Shown here: positions 38,121 through 47,835 of the stretch, one piece after another | Layout: every line of letters begins with the position of its first letter | Position numbering within the stretch: position 1 is the first letter of the stretch | Assembly (NCBI GenBank): GCA_963817855.1 | Contig: CAWFQA010000002.1 | Location: forward strand, 930,001-994,000 | Reading direction: 5' to 3' | DNA: 64,000 nucleotides | Origin: JAKAAZ01 sp963817855 | Lineage (GTDB): Bacteria > Acidobacteriota > Terriglobia > Terriglobales > Acidobacteriaceae | Program-made: the position numbers and the translations under genes | The notes under the pieces: generated by a model | Databases searched by the model: none | What the model was told of the DNA's origin: nothing | The model's input: only the letters and a program-made list of their open reading frames with translations

Positions 38121-39398
38121 ATGGCCTTTGTAACTGGTTCCAATATCGGCAGTGATCAGGAAATCAAGGGCTGGAAGTTCGCCGTCACCTCCGGACTTCT
38201 GGGTTGGGTGCTGGACGCCTTCGACTTCTTCGTCGTTGTGTTTTTGTTTGACACACTGGCGGCGAGGTTCCACGTATCTAAGGCGGACGTCGTATACACG
38301 CTGACGTTGACCCTCGCCATGCGGCCGGTGGGCGCGTTGTTCTTTGGCGCACTCGCGGACCGATTTGGGCGCAAGCGTCCCTTGATGGTGTGCGTGCTGT
38401 ACTTTTCCCTGTGCACAGTACTGACCGGGTTAGCGCCAACCTTCTGGGTGTTCGTTCTGTTTCGCGCCTTGTACGGCATTGGCATGGGCGGCTACTGGGG
38501 CATCGGCGCTTCCTACGCGATGGAAAGTTTGCCACGGCGTTTCCGAGGTGTCCTCTCCGGCATGATTCAGGCTGGATATCCCATGGGTTATCTGTTGGCT
38601 TCCGTGGCGATGCAGACGCTTGCTCCCGCTTTCGGGTGGCGCTCGGTCTTTTTTGTTGGCGCGCCGGTTGCATTGCTCATCGTTGCGCTCACGATATTCG
38701 CACCGGAGTCCGAAGCATGGAAGCAACACCGGCCCGCTTCCATGAAGCATATCTTCACGTCCATGCTTCACCACAAAGCCATGTTCTTCTATTTGCTGGT
38801 GATGATGAGTGTCCTCCTGTGCCTCTCGCATGGCACGCAGGACTTGTATCCCGACTTCCTCAAATCGGTCCCCGGCATCGCGGAAAAAACAGCGTTGGGG
38901 ATGAAGTCCTTGTATGGCATTCCGATCGTGTACAACATTGGCGCCATTGTCGGCGCGCTGTTTTTTGGCCATCTATCGCAAGGCATGGGACGGCGGAAAG
39001 CCATCATGATGGCCCTGGTGGTATCGTTGCTATCCATTCCGGCATGGGCGTTCGGTGCCTCGCTGGGTGTGCTCGTAGTGGGATCTTTCATGATGCAGGC
39101 TGGCGTGCAAGGTGCGTTTGGCGTGATCCCAGCACACTTGACGGAGCTATCTCCGGATGCGGTTCGCAGTCTTTTCCCGGGAGTCGTATATCAGTTGGGA
39201 GTGCTGTTGGCTGCTCCGGCCACGGCAGTAGAATTCATGTTGCGCGATCACTATGGATACCCGTGGGCACTGACCGTTTTTGGGGGCGGCGTCACTCTAC
39301 TGATGATCGTGATTTTCTGGTTTGGTCCGGAAGCCCACAATCGTAGTTTCCTGCGTGAAACACAACCAAGTCAGCGTCGATCATGGCAGAGTAAGTAA
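38121..39398 (+). CDS. MFS transporter (NanT / aromatic-acid symporter type)
   Basis: 425 residues from the ATG at 38121; the frame is open to 38007 but this start places the first helix normally. Twelve hydrophobic segments. WVLDAFDFFVVVFL in helix 1, ADRFGRKRPLMVC (MFS motif A), RALYGIGMGGYWG, and a second-half GHLSQGMGRRKA. The D-x-FD motif is usual for metabolite:H+ symporters taking up acidic sugars or aromatic acids. First gene of a four-gene operon with sugar-type oxidoreductase and isomerase genes, so an oxidised sugar or glycoside is a fair guess. Confidence 0.85.
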   Translation: MAFVTGSNIGSDQEIKGWKFAVTSGLLGWVLDAFDFFVVVFLFDTLAARFHVSKADVVYTLTLTLAMRPVGALFFGALADRFGRKRPLMVCVLYFSLCTVLTGLAPTFWVFVLFRALYGIGMGGYWGIGASYAMESLPRRFRGVLSGMIQAGYPMGYLLASVAMQTLAPAFGWRSVFFVGAPVALLIVALTIFAPESEAWKQHRPASMKHIFTSMLHHKAMFFYLLVMMSVLLCLSHGTQDLYPDFLKSVPGIAEKTALGMKSLYGIPIVYNIGAIVGALFFGHLSQGMGRRKAIMMALVVSLLSIPAWAFGASLGVLVVGSFMMQAGVQGAFGVIPAHLTELSPDAVRSLFPGVVYQLGVLLAAPATAVEFMLRDHYGYPWALTVFGGGVTLLMIVIFWFGPEAHNRSFLRETQPSQRRSWQSK

Positions 39399-39430
39399 GT
39401 TGAATCGGACGAAGTGCCCGGGAGAAGGAA

Positions 39431-40582
39431 ATGAACGAGAAGCGAATCGGAATCATCATGAACGGGGTCACCGGGCGCATGGGGCTGAACCAGCATCTGA
39501 TTCGCTCCATTCTGGCGATTCGGAATCAAGGTGGCGTCGTGCTCAAAGACGGCACGCGCCTGATGCCCGATCCTATTCTGGTGGGTCGCAATGCCGCCAA
39601 GCTGGAACAAATTGCCAAGGATCAGGGAGTCGCCCGCTGGACGATCGATCTACCCAGTGCGCTGGCCAATCCCGACGATTCGATTTATTTCGACGCCCAG
39701 GTGACCTCGCTGCGCGCCTCCAGCGTTGAAGCGGCGATTGCTGCGGGAAAACATATCTATTGCGAGAAGCCGCTCGCGGTGGATTCGACCGTCGCGCTGC
39801 GACTAGCCGCCACGGCAAAAGCCGCTGGCGTGAAGCAGGGCGTGGTGCAGGACAAGTTGTTTTTGCCCGGCATGCGCAAACTGAAGCGGCTGGTCGACAG
39901 CGGCTTTTTCGGAAGAATTCTTTCCGTTCGCGGGGAGTTTGGCTATTGGGTGTTCGAGGGCGACTGGCAGTCCGCGCAGCGGCCCTCGTGGAATTATCGC
40001 AAGCAGGATGACGGCGGCATCATCGTGGACATGTTCTGCCATTGGCGCTACGTGCTGGACCATACGTTTGGCAGAGTCCTCGCCGTGCAGTGCCTGGGAG
40101 GTACAACAATTCCAGAGCGCGTCGATGAGAAAGGCAACCGGTACGCATGCACCGCCGACGACACCGCGTATGGAACGTTTGAACTGGAGGGAGGAATTGT
40201 TGCACAGATCAACTCTTCATGGTCATTCCGCGTGTATCGTGATGAACTATTTAGCCTGCAAGTGGATGGTACGCTCGGCAGTGCGGTGGCAGGCTTGCGT
40301 GAATGCCGAACGCAGCACCGCGTGAATACGCCGCGGCCGGTGTGGAATCCGGACGTCGAGAATGCGTTCCGCTTTCGCGAGCACTGGCAGGACGTGCCGG
40401 ACAATCAGGTGTTCGACAATGGATTTAAAGTTCAGTGGGAAATGTTCCTGCGTCATGTTGCCGAAGACGCTCCGTTCCCGCATGACTTTGTGGAAGGCGC
40501 TCGTGGCGTGCAGTTGGCGGAGTTGGGTCTGAGATCCTGGCAGGAACGTCGCTGGATCGATGTGCCGGAACTGAGGGCATGA
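39431..40582 (+). CDS. Gfo/Idh/MocA-family oxidoreductase
   Basis: 383 residues; GGGAGAAGGAA precedes the ATG. The Rossmann start is IIMNGVTGRMGLNQ instead of plain GxGxxG, then the family signature IYCEKPLAVDS at about 115, followed by GVVQDKLFLPGM, YWVFEGDW and VDMFCHWRYVLDH, which carries the catalytic His region. It oxidises or reduces a sugar or inositol carbon with NAD(P). Its stop overlaps the next start (ATGA). Confidence 0.86.
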   Translation: MNEKRIGIIMNGVTGRMGLNQHLIRSILAIRNQGGVVLKDGTRLMPDPILVGRNAAKLEQIAKDQGVARWTIDLPSALANPDDSIYFDAQVTSLRASSVEAAIAAGKHIYCEKPLAVDSTVALRLAATAKAAGVKQGVVQDKLFLPGMRKLKRLVDSGFFGRILSVRGEFGYWVFEGDWQSAQRPSWNYRKQDDGGIIVDMFCHWRYVLDHTFGRVLAVQCLGGTTIPERVDEKGNRYACTADDTAYGTFELEGGIVAQINSSWSFRVYRDELFSLQVDGTLGSAVAGLRECRTQHRVNTPRPVWNPDVENAFRFREHWQDVPDNQVFDNGFKVQWEMFLRHVAEDAPFPHDFVEGARGVQLAELGLRSWQERRWIDVPELRA

Positions 40583-41748
40583 GCTTGAAGAACTCAATCA
40601 AACTCGTGCGCCCAGATGGGTCGTTCTACAACTATTCGCCGATACGTGAGCCGCTGGTGCCCGCTGCTCGGAAATCCTTCGCCACTCGGGTCGCGTTTGC
40701 CGCGGCCCATGTCGTGGTGGACCCTTTGCGGACGTCCGAGCCGCTGACGCATCCGGTTGTCGACTGGGAATCTACGCTGGCATATCGCGAATATCTTTGG
40801 TCGCTTGGTTTTGGTGTGGCCGAAGCGATGGATACAGCCCAACGCGGCATGGGATTGAATTGGCCGTTGGCGCTGGAACTTATCCAACGCAGCACGGCAG
40901 CCGCGAAGGGGCGAGGAGCCGTGGTTGCGAGTGGCGCGGGCACTGATCATCTACCGCCCGATCCACATCTCACGTTGCAGGCTGTAACCGACGCCTACCT
41001 TCAGCAATGTGAAGCCATTGAAGCTGTGGATGGGCGCATCATCCTGATGGCCAGTCGTGCCCTCGCCGCGGTTGCGCGCGACGCGAACGATTACGCATTG
41101 GTGTATGCCGCCGTACTTCGCCAGGTTCGCCAGCCCGTCATTCTGCATTGGCTGGGGTCCATGTTCGATCCCGCGCTGAAAGGTTACTGGGGCGGGGACA
41201 CAATCGCCGAGGCAATGGAGAACTGCCTCGCGGTGATTCGCTCGCACAAGGAAAAAATCGACGGCGTCAAGATTTCACTCCTCGACGCCCACCTGGAAAT
41301 CTCGATGCGTCGAGATCTTCCTGCCGGCGTGCGAATGTATACCGGCGACGACTTCAACTATGACCGCCTGATTCTGGGCGACGAACGCGGTCACAGCGAT
41401 GCGTTGCTGGGAATTTTCGATGCCATTGCGCCTGCCGCGTCGCTGGCGCTGGCCGCACTCGATGCGGAGGACCTTCCGCGCTATCACCAGCTGCTCGAAC
41501 CGACCGTACCGCTTTCCCGCCATATCTTCGCCTCCCCGACGCAACACTACAAAGCGGGGGTTGTTTTTCTGGCGTTCTTGAATGGTTTTCAATCGCACTT
41601 CCGCATGGTGGGCGGCCTGGAGAGCGCGCGATCCACAGTGCATCTGTGCGAACTGTTCGTTCTGGCGGACAAAGCCGGAGTCCTACGCAATCCTGAACTT
41701 GCTTTGGAACGGATGAGAAACTTTCTGCTGCTGGCAGGTGTGCCATGA
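40579..41748 (+). CDS. DUF993 family protein (dihydrodipicolinate synthase-like)
   Basis: 389 residues. TIM-barrel type with AAHVVVDPLRTSEP, GLNWPLALELIQRS, VASGAGTDHLPPDP, VILHWLGSMFDPALKGYWG, DGVKISLLDAHLE (Lys at the Schiff-base position) and MYTGDDFNYD. This matches the DUF993 family, annotated as related to dihydrodipicolinate synthase/aldolases. Reaction unknown; a retro-aldol or lyase step on an oxidised sugar is inference. Start and stop both overlap neighbours by 4 bp, so the operon is tightly coupled. Confidence 0.82.
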   Translation: MSLKNSIKLVRPDGSFYNYSPIREPLVPAARKSFATRVAFAAAHVVVDPLRTSEPLTHPVVDWESTLAYREYLWSLGFGVAEAMDTAQRGMGLNWPLALELIQRSTAAAKGRGAVVASGAGTDHLPPDPHLTLQAVTDAYLQQCEAIEAVDGRIILMASRALAAVARDANDYALVYAAVLRQVRQPVILHWLGSMFDPALKGYWGGDTIAEAMENCLAVIRSHKEKIDGVKISLLDAHLEISMRRDLPAGVRMYTGDDFNYDRLILGDERGHSDALLGIFDAIAPAASLALAALDAEDLPRYHQLLEPTVPLSRHIFASPTQHYKAGVVFLAFLNGFQSHFRMVGGLESARSTVHLCELFVLADKAGVLRNPELALERMRNFLLLAGVP

Positions 41749-42557
41749 GCCTGTTGGAACGTCTCAGCTTCAATCAGATCACTGCCGACCCCTGGTCGCT
41801 GGAGCAAGTTGTACGCAACTGTTCTCAAAGCGGGATTCCATACATAGCAGTGTGGCGCCATAAACTTGACGGCGACGTCAAAAAAGCTGCCGCGATGATT
41901 CGCAATGAAGGCCTGCGCGTGTCCAGCCTCTGTCGTGGAGGATGGTTCTCGGCGTCGACAGCGAAGGAGCGGCGCGACCGCGTCGCCGATAACCGTATCG
42001 CCATCGAAGAAGCGTCCATCCTGGGCGCGCCGGTGCTGGTGATCGTCTCGGGCCCAGCCAACGGGCAGGCGCTGGAGGACGCCCGCGCGACTGTGCTGGA
42101 CGGCCTGATGGAAGTGCTTCCCGATGCGGAGAAGGCCGGCATCATTCTTGGTATCGAGCCTCTGCACCCGATGTATGCGGCCGAACGTTCGGTCGTCGTT
42201 ACATTGAAGCAAGCGAACGATACTGTCCAACAGTTGAACAGCAAAGCCGCGGGCGTTGTGATCGATGCGTTCCACGTCTGGTGGGATCCAGAAGTGATGC
42301 CGCAAATCGAGCGCGCGCGCGGAAAGATCGTGGGCTTTCACGTTTCGGACTGGCCTGTACCTCTGCCTGGAATTCTGATGGGCCGAGCCATGATGGGGAA
42401 TGGCATTATCGAATTGCGCGGCCTGCGCCAGGCCGTGGATGCAACCGGCTACGCTGGGCCTATCGAAGTCGAAATCTTTAACGACGAGATTTGGAAATCC
42501 GCCGACATTGGCCTGCTGCGACAGATCCAGCAGCGCTTCCAGGAACATGTCGGTTGA
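41745..42557 (+). CDS. Sugar phosphate isomerase/epimerase-like TIM barrel
   Basis: 270 residues. AP-endonuclease-2 barrel: VSSLCRGGWF, LVIVSGPAN, ILGIEPLHPMY (Glu ligand), VVIDAFHVWWDPE, IVGFHVSDWPVP and GPIEVEIFNDE (Glu ligand), a metal-dependent site. No signal peptide, so it acts in the cytoplasm, unlike the Tat-exported relative at 25483-26463. Last gene of the operon; likely interconverts the keto- or aldo-sugar made by the Gfo/Idh/MocA enzyme. Confidence 0.84.
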   Translation: MSLLERLSFNQITADPWSLEQVVRNCSQSGIPYIAVWRHKLDGDVKKAAAMIRNEGLRVSSLCRGGWFSASTAKERRDRVADNRIAIEEASILGAPVLVIVSGPANGQALEDARATVLDGLMEVLPDAEKAGIILGIEPLHPMYAAERSVVVTLKQANDTVQQLNSKAAGVVIDAFHVWWDPEVMPQIERARGKIVGFHVSDWPVPLPGILMGRAMMGNGIIELRGLRQAVDATGYAGPIEVEIFNDEIWKSADIGLLRQIQQRFQEHVG

Positions 42558-42862
42558 TCCAACCTGCACCGATCAATGCAGGAACTTGCGAACGAACGCA
42601 CCATCCTGTGGGTTCACTAAATCAGTGGTGTCGCGAACGACCTACCGATATTTGATGGTGCGCGCATCCTCTGAAGCCTTTGGCTCGGCGCTTAGCGATC
42701 TTGGTCGTGATCGCCGATAAGTATTTACTCCGTTGAAATCGGCATCACTCGGAGCGTCAATTTGGGCTGGGCTATGCCGCTCAGCATCAGCTTGATCCCT
42801 GGTTGACCCAGGTGTTCTGGAAATTCGCGTGGGTGTAGCCCGGTAGGGAGCGATGCGCAAGC
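42558..42862. other. Intergenic region (convergent)
   Basis: 305 bp between the operon end and a minus-strand MscS gene. No gene, no clear terminator hairpin. Confidence 0.5.
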
Positions 42863-44587
42863 TCAAGTTTCGCCCGGAAAAATAAACTTGCCGTCGGCGC
42901 GAAGTTGACTTACCTGATTCAAGACTTTTTTAGTTTTTTCTTCATCAACACCTGTGTCGCGGGCGAGATACGCCAATTGTGTCGGCGCTGCAAAACCAGT
43001 CCCCGCTGCCTCAATGATTTCGGCGATCTTCAGGATCACGTCCTGGCGGATGGCGGTGAACTCAGTCCAGTCACTCGTTGTGCCATAGGCAAACAACTCC
43101 AGTTGGAAAGCTGCGCCGGTGCAACTGGCCACTCGAACCCTGGAACCCGTCTCGATTGCAGGATGGTTGTCGAGCATGTTTTTGATGCGGTCCAGGATGA
43201 AACGAAGTTGGTCTACCCGAGATTCAATTCGGAGCGAGAAGTTCTGATTGAGAAGCAATTTGGGGCGCGCTTTCATGTTTTCAAACTGCATCGTCGCCAG
43301 CAGCCCGTTCGGAACGACCAGCATATTCTGATCGAGGGTTCGCATTTTCAGCGACCGCAGTCCTATATCTTCTACTGTGCCGACCTTGTCACCAATCTTG
43401 CAAAAATCTCCGACCTGCACCGCCTTGTCCATCAGCAGCGACACGCCTCCGATCAGATTCTCCAGTGTTTTTTGAGCACCCAACGCGATCGCCAATCCTC
43501 CGATGCCAAGCCCTGCGAGCGCAGTCTTCACATTCAGCCCAAACAGCGCCAGTGCTGCGAAGAATGCGATAATCAGCATCGCCACGCGCGTGATGCGCTG
43601 CATCAGGATCAGAATCGACTCCCCGCCGCTGTTGCGCTCACGCGAGTATCTCACCGCTTCGCTAAAGCCCTGGTCAGAGACTCTACTAGCCAGCCACGCC
43701 AGGCATCCCACTAGAAGCGCGGCGATCAGACGAACATAGTAGGTGAAATACAAGAGCGGCATTGCCATGAAATAGATAAACACCGCATGGATCAGGAGCG
43801 CGAGAATGCACTTGAGCGGCAATCCAAGAGGCGTTTGCCAGATGGTTGAAACTGGAAGTTTTCTCCGCTTCAACCACGTCCGTCTGGGAATACTCACCAG
43901 AAAGCTGAGCAACTCCGCCAATATCCACGATAGTGGGATGGAGATCAGCCACCCGGCCCACTGCCGTAGCGACATTCCCAAAAATTGTGGGCCGCCTGCG
44001 GCCAGAATCGCAATGCGAGTGAGTCCGGTGGGTTTCTGACTTTGCAGTGCGGCGTACATCTCGGGAATTTCCGCAACCGTCTCTTTTGACATCAACCAGA
44101 TTTGTCCCGAAACCGGGTCATCCACACGCACCAAGATCATGTCCAGAGTCTTATCCCCCACCGCAATAACTCCAGCGTGTATCTGGCCCGGCGGCAACCC
44201 CGCTTCGACCTCACCGTCGGGATGTGTGCTTAATAGGTTGACATTGCCCTTGTAATTGTTGCGCAACGCATTAAGTTCCCGGGCGATTTCTATCAGGTCC
44301 ACTGGATGACGCGGATCTTGCTGCAAATACAGTGCAACCGTCGCTAGGTCGTGGCGTTGCCCTGCCTTCAGACCGCTGATTATTGAACTTCGAGGAGTCT
44401 CACGTCCCAGTGGATCTACTTTTTGGGCCGGTTGCGGACTGGTAGCAGCGGCTGCTGTAGATATGTGAAACTGTCCGAATGAATGCTTGGGCAGCGCGAA
44501 AAAGGAAATCGCCAACGCGATGCCCAGAGCCCGAGCAAAAAGATCCAACCCCCATATCCACGGTCGCTCTTCGGGTCGTAACGTCAT
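42863..44587 (-). CDS. MscS-family mechanosensitive channel
   Basis: 574 residues. N-terminal signal-like helix (ALGIALAISFFAL), a periplasmic domain to about 210, then four or five membrane segments. The pore helix and beta domain read LAGLGIGGLAIALGAQKTLENLIGG, VQVGDFCKIGDKVGTVEDIGLRS and MLVVPNGLLA, the MscS core. The C-terminal ~150 residues form the cytoplasmic cage. It releases solutes on hypo-osmotic shock. Longer than E. coli MscS (286) because of the N-terminal extension. Confidence 0.9.
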   Translation of the reverse strand: MTLRPEERPWIWGLDLFARALGIALAISFFALPKHSFGQFHISTAAAATSPQPAQKVDPLGRETPRSSIISGLKAGQRHDLATVALYLQQDPRHPVDLIEIARELNALRNNYKGNVNLLSTHPDGEVEAGLPPGQIHAGVIAVGDKTLDMILVRVDDPVSGQIWLMSKETVAEIPEMYAALQSQKPTGLTRIAILAAGGPQFLGMSLRQWAGWLISIPLSWILAELLSFLVSIPRRTWLKRRKLPVSTIWQTPLGLPLKCILALLIHAVFIYFMAMPLLYFTYYVRLIAALLVGCLAWLASRVSDQGFSEAVRYSRERNSGGESILILMQRITRVAMLIIAFFAALALFGLNVKTALAGLGIGGLAIALGAQKTLENLIGGVSLLMDKAVQVGDFCKIGDKVGTVEDIGLRSLKMRTLDQNMLVVPNGLLATMQFENMKARPKLLLNQNFSLRIESRVDQLRFILDRIKNMLDNHPAIETGSRVRVASCTGAAFQLELFAYGTTSDWTEFTAIRQDVILKIAEIIEAAGTGFAAPTQLAYLARDTGVDEEKTKKVLNQVSQLRADGKFIFPGET

Positions 44588-45166
44588 CGATTTGTCCGAT
44601 CAGTGATGCGGCAAGACGTCATTCGACGCGTGGATAGGCTCGCCTTGGCGCATCGAGAATTCATTTTCCCGGTCAACGATCACCAGCCCTATACCGCACA
44701 TCACCGGAAATGCACGGCGCCTGCATCTTTGGTTTGCTGGTTCGCTAATGCACCGACCTTACCAGCGTCCAGGAATTGCTGGCTATCAATTTCCCGAATA
44801 TCTCCACCATCTTGCAATTGGACCGGTCCATCCAGTCCCTGTGAAAGTATTCGCAGGACAGGGGGTAATCTTCCCATCCTGGCTCAGTCTGAAATTTTTC
44901 CGTTCGGCTGACGCTTAGATTGGTGTGCAAATCGACTGCCAACGGAAGGCAGGCCACGTAAATACCCGAATGTACTGAAATGCAACCGCTTATCGGGCGT
45001 TCAGCTCCAATCTGCTGGACGAAGCACCCAACAGACTGGAGTTACTCCTAAATGTCGGAGGCGGAATGATCCTGGATCTGGGGGATGTAGACCGATTCGG
45101 ACGGCCGATTTGTTGCGAAACCAGGAAAAGCAGGCGCTGCGGGAACGCAGGCACTAGCATTCCATT
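44588..45166. other. Intergenic region upstream of the sugar porter
   Basis: 579 bp between divergent genes. Several short frames exist on both strands but none shows a recognisable motif or good ribosome site. I support no gene here. Confidence 0.5.
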
Positions 45167-46591
45167 ATGGAGTCGCCCATCGCTGAAATTCTCGCCGACG
45201 AACGTGATTTTCACACCTTGTATGTTTGGGCGATTGCTTCGATCGCGGCTCTGGGCGGTCTTCTCTTTGGATATGACTGGGTCGTCATTGGCGGAGCCAA
45301 GCCTTTTTATGAGGCCCATTTTCATTTGCAGTCTGACCGCCTAATTGGGTGGGCCAATAGCTGCGCTCTTCTTGGTTGTCTTTTGGGTTCATTTCTTGCT
45401 GGGGCAATCAGTCGGAAATACGGTCGCAAGCAGATTTTGCTCATGTCAGGCGTGCTCTTCGCTATTTCTTCCGTGTGCACTGGCTGGGCTCCTGGTTTTG
45501 ACGCATTCATCGCGTGGCGAATTACGGGCGGCATTGCCATTGGTCTGGCCTCAAACATTTCGCCCACTTACATTGCGGAAATTGCTCCGGCAAACTGGCG
45601 TGGGCGCTTGGTCAGCCTGAACCAACTCGCCATCGTCATCGGCATTATGGCCGCGCAAATCGTGAATTGGGCGATTGCGGAAAAAGTTCCTGTGAACGCG
45701 ACAATGGCCTTTATCGCAGGATCCTGGAACGGCCAATACGGCTGGCGATGGATGTTTGCCGCGGTCAGTGTGCCAGCGATTGTTTTTGTGGTGTGCCTGA
45801 TATTGATTCCGGAAAGCCCCCGCTGGCTGGCATCCAAGGCCAGGACTGAAACAGCGTTTCAGGTGCTCGCACATATTGGCGGCGACAACTATGCGCACCG
45901 GGCACTTGGCGAAATCAATAAGTCGCTCGCGAATGAATCGGAAGGGTCCGCTTCCTGGACCGGTCTACTGGCACCCAATCTTCGATATGTTCTGCTGATT
46001 GGCATCGGGTTGGCCGTACTGCAGCAATGGAGTGGAATCAACATCCTCTTCAACTATGCGGAGGAAGTGTACAAAAGCGCGGGTTATGGGGTCAGTGCAG
46101 TCCTCGTCGATATCATTGTCACGGGCGCCGTGAACCTTGTGTTTACATTGCTCTCGATGATGCTGGTGGATCGGTTCGGACGAAGAGCGCTGCTGATTGT
46201 TGGATGTTGCGGGATTGGAGCCGCGGACCTGCTGGCGGCTTACGCCTACCGCGGGCATCTTCCCGGGGGCTTTGAGCTGGCGCTCACGTTGTGCGCCATC
46301 GCCTTCTATGCTGTCTCGCTCGCTCCCGTCACGTGGGTTGTGATTTCGGAGATATTCCCCAACCGCCTGCGCAGCGCCGGTGTCTCGACCGCAGTTGCCA
46401 GCCTTTGGGCGTCGTCATTCCTGCTCACCTACAGCTTCCCTTGGTTGCTAAATCTCGTGAGCATGTCTGGGACCTTCCTGCTCTACGGCATCATCTGTCT
46501 CCTCGGAGGCATGCTCGTGTATAAATTTGTTCCCGAGACCCGTGGCAAAACTTTGGAAGAGCTGGAGATCGGACTCAACACGCGTGCATGA
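45167..46591 (+). CDS. MFS sugar porter (XylE/GLUT-type)
   Basis: 474 residues, twelve membrane segments. Sugar-porter signatures: LFGYDWVVIGGA in helix 1, RKYGRKQ, PESPRWLASKAR after helix 6, QQWSGINILFNYAEEV in helix 7, VDRFGRRALL, and PETRGKTLEELE at the C-terminus. Imports a hexose, pentose or polyol by proton symport. It stands alone with convergent MFS remnants downstream. The ribosome site is weak. Confidence 0.9.
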   Translation: MESPIAEILADERDFHTLYVWAIASIAALGGLLFGYDWVVIGGAKPFYEAHFHLQSDRLIGWANSCALLGCLLGSFLAGAISRKYGRKQILLMSGVLFAISSVCTGWAPGFDAFIAWRITGGIAIGLASNISPTYIAEIAPANWRGRLVSLNQLAIVIGIMAAQIVNWAIAEKVPVNATMAFIAGSWNGQYGWRWMFAAVSVPAIVFVVCLILIPESPRWLASKARTETAFQVLAHIGGDNYAHRALGEINKSLANESEGSASWTGLLAPNLRYVLLIGIGLAVLQQWSGINILFNYAEEVYKSAGYGVSAVLVDIIVTGAVNLVFTLLSMMLVDRFGRRALLIVGCCGIGAADLLAAYAYRGHLPGGFELALTLCAIAFYAVSLAPVTWVVISEIFPNRLRSAGVSTAVASLWASSFLLTYSFPWLLNLVSMSGTFLLYGIICLLGGMLVYKFVPETRGKTLEELEIGLNTRA

Positions 46592-46642
46592 CGCGACATT
46601 CCCCGACAGGCCGAATTTAGCCTGCGTCGTTCTTCAGATTGC

Positions 46643-47459
46643 TCACCGTTCCTTTTCTGGACCCAGCAGAACAAATGCACTCAGCGCGCTGGCCAGTGAC
46701 AGTCCTGCCGCGATCCATAGAATAACGCGATATCCCGAGACAAACGACTCCGCAACTGCGTGGCGAATGCGAGGGTCGCCGCTGTTTGCTGCCGCGAGTT
46801 TAGGACGCTGTTCATCAACAGCATGACGTTCTGTCGACGTTAACGAGAGAGGGATGAGGCGCTGATTCAGGCTGTGATTGAAGCTTGCATACAGTACCCA
46901 TCCAAAAACGGCGACGGCGAGCAGGCCTGCGATGCGCGAGACGGCATTATTGATTCCAGACGCGATTCCCACCTCGGTCCCAGGCACAGAATTCATCACC
47001 GCCGTAGTGAGCGGGGCGACACTTACCGCCATTCCAAAGCCGAGAATGAGGACAGCTGGAAAGAACGTAGTCCAATAGGAACCGCCAATGCCGGGCATGA
47101 CTAGAAGAATGAACCCTAGTCCGGCAATCAACGGTCCGATGGTCAGCGGAGCCTTCGCGCCATAGCGTGCAATCAAGCCGCCCGACCAGCGAGAAAGAAA
47201 GAAGATCAGCAGAATTAAGGGAAGCAGAGCGGCTCCAGCCTTCGTTGCCGAATAGTGCTGAACCTGGATCAGGTTTAGCGGAAAGAAGAACAGTATGCCG
47301 CCGAAGGCTGCATAGAGAAAGAAGGTAAGCAGGTTGGCCCCGCTGAAGGTCCGCGAACGGAAAAGGCCAAATGAGACCATGGGAGCGGCGGACCGAGCCT
47401 CGACGAACAAAAAGCCGATGAGCGAAGCGACGCCAATTACGGCTGCAACAGTGACCGTC
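46643..47459 (-). pseudogene. DHA2-type multidrug MFS transporter, C-terminal half
   Basis: The frame runs from near 47459 (first Met at 47410) to 46643. The product corresponds to the second half of an EmrB/QacA-type 14-helix transporter: SFGLFRSRTFSGANLLTF, LFFFPLNLIQVQH, LSRWSGGLIARYGAK, GIASGINNAVSRIAGLLAVA. The first half (about 230 residues including the drug:H+ motifs) is missing. The in-frame sequence ends at a perfect palindrome at 47454-47469, where a LytTR gene fragment begins on the other strand. Confidence 0.85.
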
Positions 47460-47469
47460 TAAAGACGGT
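47454..47469. repeat. Perfect 16 bp palindrome at a gene-truncation junction
   Basis: ACCGTCTAAAGACGGT, 7 bp arms around AA. The 5'-truncated MFS gene (minus) and the 5'-truncated LytTR gene (plus) both stop matching their families exactly here. Confidence 0.85.
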
Positions 47470-47835
47470 ATCGAACCACTGCTCGAATCCCTCCGTAGTC
47501 TCCGCCCGTTGGAACGCTTTGTGGTGAAGGACAAGAAGCGGATTTTCTTTGTTCCCGTTTCCCACGTTTTGTGGATTGAAGCCACCGGAAACTATGCCTG
47601 CATACACACCGCCAGCGACAGTCACCTGTTGCGGGAAACCCTGGCCCACCTGGAAGAGAAGCTGGCGCCACACCACTTCATCCGAGTGCGGAAATCGGCC
47701 ATCGTGAACAGTGCCCGCATTAGCGAGATTCGTCCGATGTTCGATGGGGTTTACGACATCGTGCTGGCAGAAGGAACCGTGGTCACGTCGAGCCGCAGAT
47801 ACGCTCACAAGCTACGGGCGCTGCTGGAATCCTAG
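47455..47835 (+). pseudogene. LytTR DNA-binding domain, N-terminally truncated response regulator
   Basis: Open from just after a TGA at 47452; the first possible start is the TTG at 47509, giving 108 residues. LytTR landmarks: RFVVKDKKRIFFVPV, VLWIEATGNYACIH, LLRETLAHLEEKL, FIRVRKSAIVN and SRRYAHKLRALL. LytTR regulators normally carry a receiver domain first (total about 240 residues); only the linker and DNA-binding domain remain. A free-standing LytTR protein could still bind DNA, so function is not excluded. Confidence 0.8.

Noticed and set aside
38390..39346. 318-codon frame inside the MFS gene
   Set aside because: Same strand, shifted frame; low-quality composition rich in Arg/Cys/His and no motif.
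41589..42569. 326-codon minus-strand frame
   Set aside because: Antisense to the isomerase-like gene, which has metal-site motifs and a 4 bp operon overlap.
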